From an uncultured Methylobacillus sp. (lineage in GTDB: Bacteria; Pseudomonadota; Gammaproteobacteria; Burkholderiales; Methylophilaceae), in the NCBI GenBank assembly GCA_946481235.1, contig CAMLME010000026.1:1-15668 (forward strand): 15,668 nucleotides of DNA, given 5' to 3'. Below are positions 6,930 to 14,743 of the stretch, piece by piece. A program made the position numbers and the translations under genes. Below the pieces are notes generated by a model. The model saw nothing but the letters and a program-made list of their open reading frames with translations, searched no databases and was not told the DNA's origin. Within the stretch, counting starts at the first letter, position 1. Each line of letters begins with the position of its first letter.

Positions 6930-8132
6930 ATGCTGTTGGATAACAAAACCCTGCTATTTTCCCTGATGATGATGAGCGGCATGATGGCGATCAGCCTGAG
7001 TCTCGTGTCGCGACAAGGATCACGCGAGGGACTATCCGGCTGGTCAGGTGCATTGGCGCTGGAATCGCTGGTCTGGATGCTAGTGCTTTCGCGCGGCACC
7101 ATTCCTGACTTCTATTCGATTTTTGTCGCCAATGTATTGATGGTTACGGCGCAAGCGATGAAGTTGGCCGCTATCCATGCGTTCCGCAAACTGGATTTCC
7201 CGAAAGCTCAGTGGCTGATACCGATCGCTTTAGCCATCATCCTATTTTTATGGCTACCCTATGACGATGCCCGCCATCGCCTTGCCATAAGCAGTTTCCT
7301 TCTGGCCGCTCAATTCATTCTGATTCTTCGTGTATTGTGGCCTGACGAGGAGTCACGCGCCGGAAATGCCTGGAGGATGCTATTCGGCTCCATGCTGCTG
7401 ATCGTCCCTCTGCTGGCATTGCGAGCGTTTGCCAGTTTATTCGGTACGGCTGAATTTGCGACGCCGCAATCCCCGATTGCCCCCAACCTGGTTCAACTCA
7501 TAGTATTCGTAGGCGTGATAGCGTTAAACCTGCTTGGCTCGATGGGGTTCATCCTGATGATCATGGAACGCGGCGACAGAGAAATACGCAAGCTCGCCAT
7601 GACCGATTCGCTCACCCACGTAATGAATCGCCGCGCCTTCCTGGACCTGGCAGAAAAACAGATCGCCGCCGCGCATCGCCAGCGCCAGCCTTTGGCGCTT
7701 CTGATGATAGACATCGACCATTTCAAGCAAGTCAACGATAACTACGGCCATCCTGCGGGCGATACGGTTCTGGTGAGGATCACCGAACTGCTGGGCGCGC
7801 AATTACGCAAGCAGGATGTCATTGGTCGCTATGGCGGAGAGGAATTCTGTGTACTGCTGCCTTCCACCAACCAAGCTGGCGCGATCGCGCTTGCCGAAAA
7901 GCTTCGCCGCGTAGTGGAGTCCACTCCTATGCAGCTCGGCAAGCACCGCGTGCCCGTGACGATCAGTCTGGGCGTCGCCGCCTGCAATACGGTCTGCGAG
8001 GAGTGCCATCCGGATTTTGACGCCTTGCTGCAGGATGCCGACAGAGCGCTATATCTGGCAAAGAGCAAGGGCCGCAACCGCACCGTACCACTCAGCCTTG
8101 GTTGCGTTACCCAGCAGTCGGTTCCCGGCTGA
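6930..8132 (+). CDS. Membrane-anchored GGDEF diguanylate cyclase
   Basis: The 400-residue protein has an N-terminal membrane region (about residues 5-215, six or seven hydrophobic segments, no recognised sensor fold) and a C-terminal GGDEF domain (about 225-395) in the cytoplasm. Seen: MTDSLTHVMNRRAF at the domain start, IDIDHFKQVND, the active-site GGEEF at 302-306, and RKQD at 293-296 exactly five residues upstream, which is the allosteric inhibition site. Known: such enzymes join two GTP into c-di-GMP and are limited by product through RxxD. Odd: residues 352-360 read CNTVCEECH, a CX3CX2CH cluster within the domain. The start has GGGAG (6921-6925) four bases upstream. A TATACT box (6888-6893) may be a -10 element, but no good -35 is seen. 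It is probably transcribed alone, after the upstream terminator. Confidence 0.95.
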   Translation: MLLDNKTLLFSLMMMSGMMAISLSLVSRQGSREGLSGWSGALALESLVWMLVLSRGTIPDFYSIFVANVLMVTAQAMKLAAIHAFRKLDFPKAQWLIPIALAIILFLWLPYDDARHRLAISSFLLAAQFILILRVLWPDEESRAGNAWRMLFGSMLLIVPLLALRAFASLFGTAEFATPQSPIAPNLVQLIVFVGVIALNLLGSMGFILMIMERGDREIRKLAMTDSLTHVMNRRAFLDLAEKQIAAAHRQRQPLALLMIDIDHFKQVNDNYGHPAGDTVLVRITELLGAQLRKQDVIGRYGGEEFCVLLPSTNQAGAIALAEKLRRVVESTPMQLGKHRVPVTISLGVAACNTVCEECHPDFDALLQDADRALYLAKSKGRNRTVPLSLGCVTQQSVPG

Positions 8133-8138
8133 GCTGCC

Positions 8139-8936
8139 TCAGAATGGCAGAAACAAGGCGGTCGCGAGGCCCTGCGCCACGCGCGTAATCATGCGCTGGG
8201 TTTTTTCCGCCAAGGTGATGGAGTACACATCGAGCCGTCCGATGATCTTGCCGAACTCGCGCTCGAATGTCAGGTTACGTTCATTTTCATGCTGTTCGTT
8301 GGTCAGCAGATAAAGCCGGCCTTTATCGTCATGCGCATTGGAAAGCTTCCACGCGGCAATCTCGACATTGCGTGCCGCGTTATAAACATTCTGCGGATCG
8401 ATGTTGTCCGTCAGGTAGAACTCGGCCTTACCGCCATGTGCCTTGATCAGCATGGTTTGCAAACCGACGATAAACGGCAGCACGCGATCTCCGGCATATT
8501 CCGGCTTGAAGGCCAGATGAATGGCATCGGTACCCTGTGCCTCATTGATCGCCTTGAATTTCCAGCCATGCGCGCCCTCGAACACCCAATCGACCATTTC
8601 CTCGGCAGTGCCTGACGTGCTTTTCCGGAGTTCGCGCGGATTGCGCTTATAGAGCTTGGTCATCAAAAGGCGCAGACTAGCAGTGTTTTCGCGCATTTCG
8701 ACATCAGCCATGCGGTCAAGATCGGATTTGCCAAATTGGCTGAAAGAGCTGCGGTCGGTATGCTGAGGTACTGACTTGCCATTAAGGGGAGGGGCCGAGG
8801 CTGCACACGCAGTAAGCTGGATGATTAAGGCGATTACGGCAAGTCTGGCGTATATAATTTTTGATCTCCCCTTTTGTTCGAATTGTATTGCCTTTCGCTT
8901 CAGATTTGTAAAACTCGGCACAAAACACGCCACCAC
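8139..8936 (-). CDS. Lipoprotein of unknown function
   Basis: The frame from GTG 8936 codes 265 residues. The sequence RLAVIALIIQLTAC is a type II signal with lipobox LTAC, but from this start the cysteine is at position 44, behind an unusually long charged stretch. A better ribosome site, AGGGGAG (8872-8866), lies 7 bases before an ATT codon (8858-8856). Starting there gives a 239-residue protein with Cys18 and a normal signal peptide; no ATG, GTG or TTG is available near that point. The mature protein is mixed alpha/beta, with a possible amphipathic or hydrophobic C-terminal end (GLATALFLPF). I recognise no domain. It converges with the diguanylate cyclase gene (6 bases between stops) and diverges from rubredoxin. 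Confidence 0.75.
   Translation of the reverse strand: MVACFVPSFTNLKRKAIQFEQKGRSKIIYARLAVIALIIQLTACAASAPPLNGKSVPQHTDRSSFSQFGKSDLDRMADVEMRENTASLRLLMTKLYKRNPRELRKSTSGTAEEMVDWVFEGAHGWKFKAINEAQGTDAIHLAFKPEYAGDRVLPFIVGLQTMLIKAHGGKAEFYLTDNIDPQNVYNAARNVEIAAWKLSNAHDDKGRLYLLTNEQHENERNLTFEREFGKIIGRLDVYSITLAEKTQRMITRVAQGLATALFLPF
8866..8912 (-). promoter_or_regulatory. Candidate promoter and ribosome site for the lipoprotein gene
   Basis: On the minus strand TTTACA (8912-8907) and TACAAT (8887-8882) each match five of six consensus bases, with a 19-base spacer that is longer than ideal. Transcription would begin close to 8875, just before the AGGGGAG ribosome site (8872-8866). That would exclude the GTG at 8936 from the message and favour the ATT start. 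Confidence 0.4.
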
Positions 8937-8986
8937 AACTATTGGTTAGAATTGCCAGCTCATCACCACTTTCCCCAAGGCAAGTT

Positions 8987-9154
8987 ATGAAGCAATGGAT
9001 TTGTACGGTTTGCGGTTACATTTACGACGAAGCACAAGGTGATCCTGAGCATGGCATTGCCGCCGGCACCCGTTGGGAGGATGTGCCCGACACCTGGACC
9101 TGCCCCGATTGCGGTGTAGGCAAGCGGGATTTCGACATGGTTGAATTCGAGTAG
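8987..9154 (+). CDS. Rubredoxin
   Basis: The 55-residue protein is a complete single-domain rubredoxin. Seen: CTVCG (Cys6, Cys9) and CPDCG (Cys39, Cys42), which bind one iron, plus the family core YIYDEAQGDPEHGI and the aromatic residues W30 and W37. Role: a small cytoplasmic one-electron carrier; partners in aerobes include alkane hydroxylases, oxygen or peroxide detoxification enzymes and metal-centre assembly, none of which is encoded here except possibly CcoG next door. ATG 8987 is chosen for AAGG (8977-8980) and because upstream codons do not fit the family. A TAGAAT box (8947-8952) could be its -10 element, without a good -35. Its 3' gap contains a GAAGCGA/TCGCTTC hairpin. Confidence 0.96.
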   Translation: MKQWICTVCGYIYDEAQGDPEHGIAAGTRWEDVPDTWTCPDCGVGKRDFDMVEFE

Positions 9155-9170
9155 AGAACATCTCCTCTTA

Positions 9171-9192
9171 GAAGCGATTTTCAGCTCGCTTC
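9171..9192 (+). other. Hairpin downstream of rubredoxin
   Basis: GAAGCGA (9171-9177) and TCGCTTC (9186-9192) form a perfect 7-bp stem with an 8-base loop, 17 bases after the rubredoxin stop. No T-run follows, so it is a poor intrinsic terminator; it may protect the 3' end of the short transcript. Confidence 0.4.
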
Positions 9193-9294
9193 CGCCTCAT
9201 CCACCGCCTGTGATTACCGATTACTCGCATCCATCGCCATATATTAATACTTTCTGATATACTTATCCTAATATGTATTTAGAGGGTTGTGATA

Positions 9295-10737
9295 ATGAAT
9301 TCGCCTATCATTGAACAAGACCAGGATGCCTCTCTTTACCAAAAGCGCATCCCTATCTACACCCGTACGGTCAAAGGCAAGTTCCGTAATTTCAAGACTG
9401 GGGTTCTGCTTCTCGCCTACGCGGTCTATTTCCTGTTGCCATGGCTACCGTGGGAGCGTTCCAGCGGTGCACAACAGGCCATCATGTTTGACATGGTATC
9501 CAGGCGCTTCTTCATCTTCGACCTCGTCGTTTACCCGCAAGACATTTTCCTGCTTTCCCTGCTGCTTTTCATTGCCGCCACCCTGCTCTTCTTCGCCACC
9601 GGACTGATCGGCCGCGCCTGGTGCGGCTATTTCTGCTTCCAGACCTTGTGGACCGATGCGTTCATGCTGATCGAACATATCATTCAGGGCGAGCGGCCGG
9701 CACGCATGCGATTGGCCAAGCAACCGTGGACGAGCATGGAAAAGATACTCAAGATCGGCGGCGCGCGCAGCCTGATGATGCTGCTATCTTTCTGGACAGC
9801 TTTTACCTTCGTGGCCTATTTCAACCACACGCCGGAATTCCTGTGGCGATTCTTTGGCGGCGAGTCGGTTTCAACTGCCTATTTCTCGGTGTTGGTATTG
9901 ACGGTTTCGACCTTCCTGGCTGGAGCGCTTGCGCGAGAACAAGTGTGCGTCTATATGTGCCCCTATGCACGATTCCAGAGTGTCATGTACGAATCGGATA
10001 CGCTGATTCCCGCATATAACGCGAAACGCGGCGAAGGGACTGCAGGCCGTATCGCCGCCAAATCCGGCGTACATACCCTCGATGAACGTCACGCCAAAGG
10101 CCACGGCGACTGCATCGACTGCGGCTATTGCGTGCAGGTCTGCCCGACCGGCATCGACATACGAAATGGCCTGCAGTATCAATGCATATCCTGCGGCCTC
10201 TGTATCGACGCCTGCAATACCATCATGGATTCGCTAGGCTGGGAGCGCGGCCTGGTCCGCTACGACTCCGAACGCAACCTGAACAGTCCCGAGCCGCAGA
10301 AACCGCACTTGAACTTCATGCGACTCAAGGTACTCGGTTATGCGATTGCGCTGGCAATCATGACTGGTGTGCTGGTTTCCTACTTCGTGACACGATCCGA
10401 TTTCGAGCTGCGCATTGCGCAATCGCGCCAGCCCCTTTTCATCACGCTTTCCGATGGAAAAATCCGGAACCGTTACGAATTACACATTGTCAACAAGACG
10501 CAAGAGGATGAGAATTACCTTATCAAAGCGGAAGGCATTCCTGCCGCAGCCATGAATGTTGGCAACATCCCCAACCCCGTAACCATTCATGCCGGCAAGG
10601 ACTTGAGGATACCGATCAAGGTCGATCTCGACCCGGCTGACGCAGGAAAAACGCGAAACTTCGAGTTCATCGTGGTTCCGCAATCGGCACCAGACGCAGC
10701 AGAGATACGGCGAGTCAGCTTCGACCAGCAGCACTGA
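9295..10737 (+). CDS. ccoG: Cytochrome c oxidase accessory protein CcoG (RdxA/FixG family)
   Basis: The 480-residue inner-membrane iron-sulfur protein has several hydrophobic segments (about 37-53, 83-105, 158-176, 195-212, 335-355). It has two polyferredoxin-like membrane motifs (Cys110/Cys114 in CGYFCFQTLWT; Cys218/Cys222 in CVYMCPYARFQ) and two 4Fe-4S clusters (CIDCGYCVQVCP at 273-284; CISCGLCIDAC at 297-307). A C-terminal periplasmic Ig-like FixG domain ends the protein. Known: CcoG supports assembly of cbb3-type cytochrome oxidase, apparently by reducing Cu(II) for the CuB site. ATG 9295 is chosen for AGAGGG (9281-9286); the GTG at 9289 is too close to it. The usual CGYxCPQTVWT has Phe for Pro here. 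No ccoNOPQ or ccoS is in the window. Length is typical of the family. Confidence 0.94.
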   Translation: MNSPIIEQDQDASLYQKRIPIYTRTVKGKFRNFKTGVLLLAYAVYFLLPWLPWERSSGAQQAIMFDMVSRRFFIFDLVVYPQDIFLLSLLLFIAATLLFFATGLIGRAWCGYFCFQTLWTDAFMLIEHIIQGERPARMRLAKQPWTSMEKILKIGGARSLMMLLSFWTAFTFVAYFNHTPEFLWRFFGGESVSTAYFSVLVLTVSTFLAGALAREQVCVYMCPYARFQSVMYESDTLIPAYNAKRGEGTAGRIAAKSGVHTLDERHAKGHGDCIDCGYCVQVCPTGIDIRNGLQYQCISCGLCIDACNTIMDSLGWERGLVRYDSERNLNSPEPQKPHLNFMRLKVLGYAIALAIMTGVLVSYFVTRSDFELRIAQSRQPLFITLSDGKIRNRYELHIVNKTQEDENYLIKAEGIPAAAMNVGNIPNPVTIHAGKDLRIPIKVDLDPADAGKTRNFEFIVVPQSAPDAAEIRRVSFDQQH

Positions 10738-10782
10738 CCGAAATGCGCCATCGCCGACGGTCAGGTTTTCGGAGATGTGTGT

Positions 10783-11196
10783 ATGGAAATCACTACCTAT
10801 CGCGACCAAGCTTTCGCCAGTGAAACCCGCTTCCTTCCTGGCGCGATTTACAACCTGGCGATGACGCTGCTGTCACATGCCGGAGCGGATCAGTTATTCG
10901 TCCCGATACGCTCCATGCAATACCTCGCCATCATCGATCACGAGGAATTCGTGTTCATCGATGGCGAGCGCAAATGCTGGATCGACATTGCATGGAGGAA
11001 TTTCAGGCCGCAGGCTCGCACGTCACTGGAAGACCCGGTGCAATATGAAGCGGTTTACTACCGTCTGGAATCCATCGACTGGATGCGCCGGTTGCAGGGC
11101 GAGTTTCCACTGGCATTGCGCCAGTTCGCCGACAAAGAAAAAAAGCCGGATACGCCGGCGCGCGTGCTCAAATTTCGGACACCGGGCAAACCTTAG
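10783..11196 (+). CDS. Conserved-looking protein of unknown function
   Basis: The 137-residue soluble protein has no signal peptide or membrane segment. It is rich in aromatic and acidic residues in the middle (QYLAIIDHEEFVFIDGER, then CWIDIAWRNF), suggesting a small beta-barrel or sheet. The C-terminal part is charged. I recognise no family. ATG 10783 is chosen because GGAG (10771-10774) lies 8 bases upstream; the GTG at 10777 is too close. It follows ccoG by 45 bases, so the two are probably co-transcribed. Its stop codon TAG (11194-11196) overlaps the stop codon of the convergent cbbN-like gene. CCGAAA (10738-10743) can pair with TTTCGG (10767-10772), which would partly cover its ribosome site. 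Confidence 0.75.
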   Translation: MEITTYRDQAFASETRFLPGAIYNLAMTLLSHAGADQLFVPIRSMQYLAIIDHEEFVFIDGERKCWIDIAWRNFRPQARTSLEDPVQYEAVYYRLESIDWMRRLQGEFPLALRQFADKEKKPDTPARVLKFRTPGKP

Positions 11197-11489
11197 TCGT
11201 CCTCTCCCAATTCGGGATCCCAGCCCTGCTCTCGCCCGGCACTCATCGCGGCGGCATAGATCTTCGTGTGCTTTTCGCGCAACTCCTGCGGCAGATTGCT
11301 GGGCAAATGGGCGTACGGCTCCCAGGCGGCATACACCTTCTCGTACAGATTCTGCATCTGCGCGGCATTCCAGCCCACACAGGTTTCGCTTTCGGGAATG
11401 AATCCGAACAGCCAGCCATCCATGACGATGCGACCAAGATGGGTCATACCGCCATTGGTGTCGTGATCTACCCCTACATATGTTTCCAT
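11193..11489 (-). CDS. Small protein at the end of the cbb operon, CbbN-like
   Basis: The 98-residue soluble protein begins METYVGVDHDTNGGMTHLG and ends with an acidic tail. There is no signal peptide, and a Trp/Tyr-rich middle (GWNAAQMQNLYEKVYAAWEPYAHLP). ATG 11489 is chosen because AGGA, overlapping the cbbO stop (TAGGA), is 5 bases upstream; only 7 bases separate the two genes, so translation is coupled. Known: the Nitrosomonas europaea operon is cbbLSQON, with cbbN coding a protein of about this size and no known function. The match is by position and size, not by an alignment. A role in RuBisCO activation or regulation is inference. Confidence 0.8.
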   Translation of the reverse strand: METYVGVDHDTNGGMTHLGRIVMDGWLFGFIPESETCVGWNAAQMQNLYEKVYAAWEPYAHLPSNLPQELREKHTKIYAAAMSAGREQGWDPELGEDD

Positions 11490-11496
11490 TATTTTC

Positions 11497-13827
11497 CTAT
11501 CGAGTGAGTCCGGCATAGAGCAATGGCAGCTTTTCCGGCAAACGCTCTACATGATCCACGACCATGTAGTTTCGAGCGCCGAAAATGCGCGACACATACT
11601 GGTCGGCGCGTGGATCGAGACTCATGCAGTATGTGATGATGCCGGAACGGGAGAGTTCTTCCACGGCTTTTTTCGCATCGTAGCGTAGATACTGCGGATC
11701 GCGTACGTCCACATCGGCAGGTTCGCCGTCGGTAATCACGATCATCAGCTTTTTCGATGATTTCTGCTGGCGTAGATAATGTCCGGCATGCCGCATCGCA
11801 GCGCCCATGCGGGTGGAAAGCTGTCCGCTCATGCCGGCCAGTCTCGCCTTCGGCTTTTCGTCATAGGCCTGGTCAAAATCCTTGAATTTCAGATATTGCA
11901 CGTCATGCCGGCCATCAGACGAGAAGCCGTGAATCGCGAACGGATCGCCAACCTTGCTGATCGCGTCGGCCAACAGCACCGTGGCCTGGCGCGTCAGATC
12001 CAGCACGGAAAAGTCCTGCCCTGTTACCTTGTCGTTGGTCGACTCGGAAAGGTCAAGCAAGACCATCACCGAGATATCCCGCACCTTGCGCACCGAGCGC
12101 ATCATGATGCGCGGGTCGGGCTGCAAGCCCATGCGCATGTCGATCACGCTGGCAATCGCGGCGTTGATGTCGATGTCATCACCGTCTTCCAGCTTGCGGA
12201 TGCGTGTCACCCCCTGCGGCTGCATCGCATCGAGCAGGTATTTCATGCGCGAGATCAGCCGCTTGTTCCGGGAGGTAATGTCATCAATGATTTGCAGATC
12301 GCCCGCCTTCGCCCGGCGTTCCAGCACCGTCGCCCACGCCGGACGTTCCAGCTGAATCTGGTAATCCCATTCCGAATAATGGAACGGCTCGGAGATCGGC
12401 TCCTTGCCTTCCATTTCGTTGAAGGAAACACCTAGGTCCTCATAAGGGAACAACTCGCTACCAAGCACCCAGATTTCCTGTGCGTCATCGCCGGCCAGTT
12501 CGGTATCAATCTCGTTGGCCATTTCCATCACGCTGACGTACTTGCGTACCTGCTGCACATGGTCGTAGCCGGCTGCCTGCGCGCTATCGAAGTCGAATTC
12601 CTCGAATTGCCAGAAATAGCGGTTGTCATCACGGTATGGCGCCGTCAATACATCGCGGCGCGGGCTAAAGCCCAGTTTCTTTTCCTGCAGGGCATGCGTC
12701 AGCTGTACGCCGATCTCCCAGGAAGTGAGATTGGTATCCAGCCTGTCCTGGTATGACTTGAACAGAGCGCGACCTCGAGCAATCCAGGCGTCGTCATCGA
12801 CATAGGTATCGTCCAGCAGCGCACGTGCCAGACGATTGAAGTAATCGCCAGCAGAGTCTCCCTGATCCGCCTGCACATGCTGGAACAGGCTCGCCCAAAG
12901 TTGCTTCAGACCGGGGAACTGGCGGATCGCCAGCGTTTCGACGCGTGCATCCTCGATGAGGCCTATGACCGCCATCTGCAAGGTATTCAGCCCTTCGGCA
13001 GATAAAGGCTCCCTGGTATAGACGAGGTGCGCGGCACAATGCGCGGCTGCAGCACGATAAATTTCCAGCCCCGAAACTTCGCCAAAACTATCGTAAGCAT
13101 CCGGCAGATGCAGCAGGTAATCCTCGATAAAAGGCTTGTAGCCTTCGCGGTTCTCGAAATCGCCGGAGGTCGGGCGCATGAAGAAGTCGCGCGCCCACAA
13201 GGCACGGAGATACATGTTGATACGGCGCTGCACATCGACGAAGAGCGTGCCCTTGCGCTCTTTTTGCAGCATCGCCAGCGATTCCTTGGACTCGAGCCCG
13301 AAGTAACGCACCTGCTCCTCGTAATTGGTGCGATGCGCATGCGCGCCCCAGTTCGCCCAGCGGCGCAGCCCACCCAGCGTGAGATTGGCGAACAGCACAT
13401 CCAGCTTGCCCAGCATCGGGCGCAGCCCTCGCGGAGCCTGCGCCAACAGTACATTGAGCAACTGCAGGTAACCGCGGAACAACGCGTCATCGCCCAGTCG
13501 GCGGGCAGCCGTCGGAGCGGAGGCGATGACCATTTCCAGCACCGAGCCGGAGGTCTTGGAGGCCATCATCATGGTGGTCTGCACCAGCTCGATGACCGCG
13601 TCTTCACCAATCTCGCGGGCAATTTCCGGTGCCGACTGGATGAAGGTCGTCACCAGCTCGTTGCCGCGCCCCAAACCTTGCAGGCGCTGCGCGCCGATCA
13701 GGTAGCCTTCGAGGCCCTTGGGGGTGAATATCCTCGCGGCTTCATGCCAGGAGGCATGCAGCATGGAACTGGCGTGTTCGCCCAGAGCCTCCAGCAAGTC
13801 GGCATGGTCTTCAAGCTTGATGGTCAT
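11497..13827 (-). CDS. cbbO: CbbO, VWA-domain adaptor of the RuBisCO activase
   Basis: The 776-residue cytoplasmic protein has a long helical N-terminal region (about 1-560) and a C-terminal von Willebrand A domain (about 580-776). Seen: the metal-site motif DLSES at 592-596 and the downstream TDGEP with Asp700, so the MIDAS site looks complete. Known: CbbO is the adaptor that binds form I RuBisCO and the CbbQ hexamer; together they pull inhibitors such as XuBP or tight-bound RuBP from the active sites, powered by ATP. ATG 13827 has GGGAG 7 bases upstream, inside the self-complementary GGGAGCTCCC (13830-13839). Only 16 bases separate it from cbbQ. Length is typical of CbbO. Confidence 0.96.
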   Translation of the reverse strand: MTIKLEDHADLLEALGEHASSMLHASWHEAARIFTPKGLEGYLIGAQRLQGLGRGNELVTTFIQSAPEIAREIGEDAVIELVQTTMMMASKTSGSVLEMVIASAPTAARRLGDDALFRGYLQLLNVLLAQAPRGLRPMLGKLDVLFANLTLGGLRRWANWGAHAHRTNYEEQVRYFGLESKESLAMLQKERKGTLFVDVQRRINMYLRALWARDFFMRPTSGDFENREGYKPFIEDYLLHLPDAYDSFGEVSGLEIYRAAAAHCAAHLVYTREPLSAEGLNTLQMAVIGLIEDARVETLAIRQFPGLKQLWASLFQHVQADQGDSAGDYFNRLARALLDDTYVDDDAWIARGRALFKSYQDRLDTNLTSWEIGVQLTHALQEKKLGFSPRRDVLTAPYRDDNRYFWQFEEFDFDSAQAAGYDHVQQVRKYVSVMEMANEIDTELAGDDAQEIWVLGSELFPYEDLGVSFNEMEGKEPISEPFHYSEWDYQIQLERPAWATVLERRAKAGDLQIIDDITSRNKRLISRMKYLLDAMQPQGVTRIRKLEDGDDIDINAAIASVIDMRMGLQPDPRIMMRSVRKVRDISVMVLLDLSESTNDKVTGQDFSVLDLTRQATVLLADAISKVGDPFAIHGFSSDGRHDVQYLKFKDFDQAYDEKPKARLAGMSGQLSTRMGAAMRHAGHYLRQQKSSKKLMIVITDGEPADVDVRDPQYLRYDAKKAVEELSRSGIITYCMSLDPRADQYVSRIFGARNYMVVDHVERLPEKLPLLYAGLTR

Positions 13828-13843
13828 CGGGGAGCTCCCGTCA

Positions 13844-14650
13844 TCAATTGAAGAACGTCAGCACAGCCGCATCCAGTGCGTCGCGCATATCCGGATCATC
13901 GGTAATAGGCCGCACCAGCGCCACACGACAGGCGGACAACGGATCCACACCCTTGACGATCAGGCTGCCCGCATAAACCAGCATGCGGGTGGAAATGCCT
14001 TCATCCAGGCCATGCCCCTTGAGGTTGCGCGCACGTTCGGCAATCGACACCAGTTTTTCAGCGATGGCTTTATCCACGCCGGTTTCGTGCGACACGATTT
14101 CCGTCTCGATGTCATGCTGCGGATAATTGAAATCAAGCGCACCGAAACGCTGTTTGGTCGATTGCTTGAGGTCTTTCATCAAGCTCTGGTAGCCCGGGTT
14201 GTAGGAAATTACCAACTGGAAATCCGGATGCGCATGCACCAGTTCGCCCTTCTTTTCCAAAGGCAGGACACGGCGGTTGTCGGTCAGCGGGTGGATCACC
14301 ACCGTGGTGTCCTGACGCGCCTCAACCACTTCATCCAGATAGCAGATCGCCCCATGACGCGCGGCGATGGCCAGCGGACCATCCTGCCAACGCGTACCGC
14401 TGGCATCGAGCAGGAAGCGGCCGACCAAGTCGGAGGCTGTCATGTCTTCGTTACAGGCGACGGTAATCAGCGGCTTTTTCAGCTTCCATGCCATGTACTC
14501 GACAAAGCGCGTCTTGCCGCAGCCAGTGGGGCCTTTCAGCATCATCGGCATGCGGACGGAATAAGCCGCCTCGTACAGGGTCACTTCGTCCGCGACCGCA
14601 TGGTAATAGGGTTCTTTGTCGATCTTGTATTGCTTGATCACATCAGTCAT
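13844..14650 (-). CDS. cbbQ: CbbQ, AAA+ ATPase of the RuBisCO activase
   Basis: The 268-residue MoxR-type AAA+ protein shows Walker A GPTGCGKT (40-47), Walker B ICYLDE with Asp107-Glu108, and the segment [13 protein letters not shown] (66-78) typical of NorQ/CbbQ. Known: CbbQ forms a hexamer with one CbbO and hydrolyses ATP to reactivate inhibited RuBisCO. The start has GAGGAG (14661-14656) 5 bases upstream. It lies 93 bases after cbbS, with a strong terminator hairpin between them, so its level is likely lower than that of the RuBisCO subunits. Length is typical. Confidence 0.97.
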   Translation of the reverse strand: MTDVIKQYKIDKEPYYHAVADEVTLYEAAYSVRMPMMLKGPTGCGKTRFVEYMAWKLKKPLITVACNEDMTASDLVGRFLLDASGTRWQDGPLAIAARHGAICYLDEVVEARQDTTVVIHPLTDNRRVLPLEKKGELVHAHPDFQLVISYNPGYQSLMKDLKQSTKQRFGALDFNYPQHDIETEIVSHETGVDKAIAEKLVSIAERARNLKGHGLDEGISTRMLVYAGSLIVKGVDPLSACRVALVRPITDDPDMRDALDAAVLTFFN

Positions 14651-14675
14651 TGCTACTCCTCGTCATCGAGTCGCG

Positions 14676-14719
14676 AAAATAAAAAATGCCCCCGCCACGC
14701 CAGGCGCGACGGGGGCATT
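14676..14719 (-). terminator. Intrinsic terminator or attenuator between cbbS and cbbQ
   Basis: On the minus strand a 10-bp stem (14719-14710 with 14694-14685, core ATGCCCCCG/CGGGGGCAT) encloses further GC pairing (GCGCC/GGCG). Six Ts, an A and four Ts follow (14686-14676). It starts 25 bases after the cbbS stop and ends 15 bases before the cbbQ ribosome site. The strength suggests that most transcripts end here and only a fraction reads into cbbQ-cbbO; the hairpin also protects the cbbLS message. Confidence 0.92.
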
Positions 14720-14743
14720 ACACGGAATCCCGCGTCGCGTTTC

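Noticed and set aside
7983..8009. Covalent heme c site in the diguanylate cyclase
   Set aside because: CXXCH is present but the domain is cytoplasmic, where heme c attachment does not normally occur; kept only as a possible metal or redox site.
9256..9267. GATA-TACT-TATC dyad before ccoG as an FNR/Anr box
   Set aside because: It does not match TTGAT-N4-ATCAA; the half-sites and spacing are wrong.
13027..13851. A 274-codon open frame on the plus strand opposite cbbO
   Set aside because: Mirror frame of cbbO with no recognisable motif or ribosome site.
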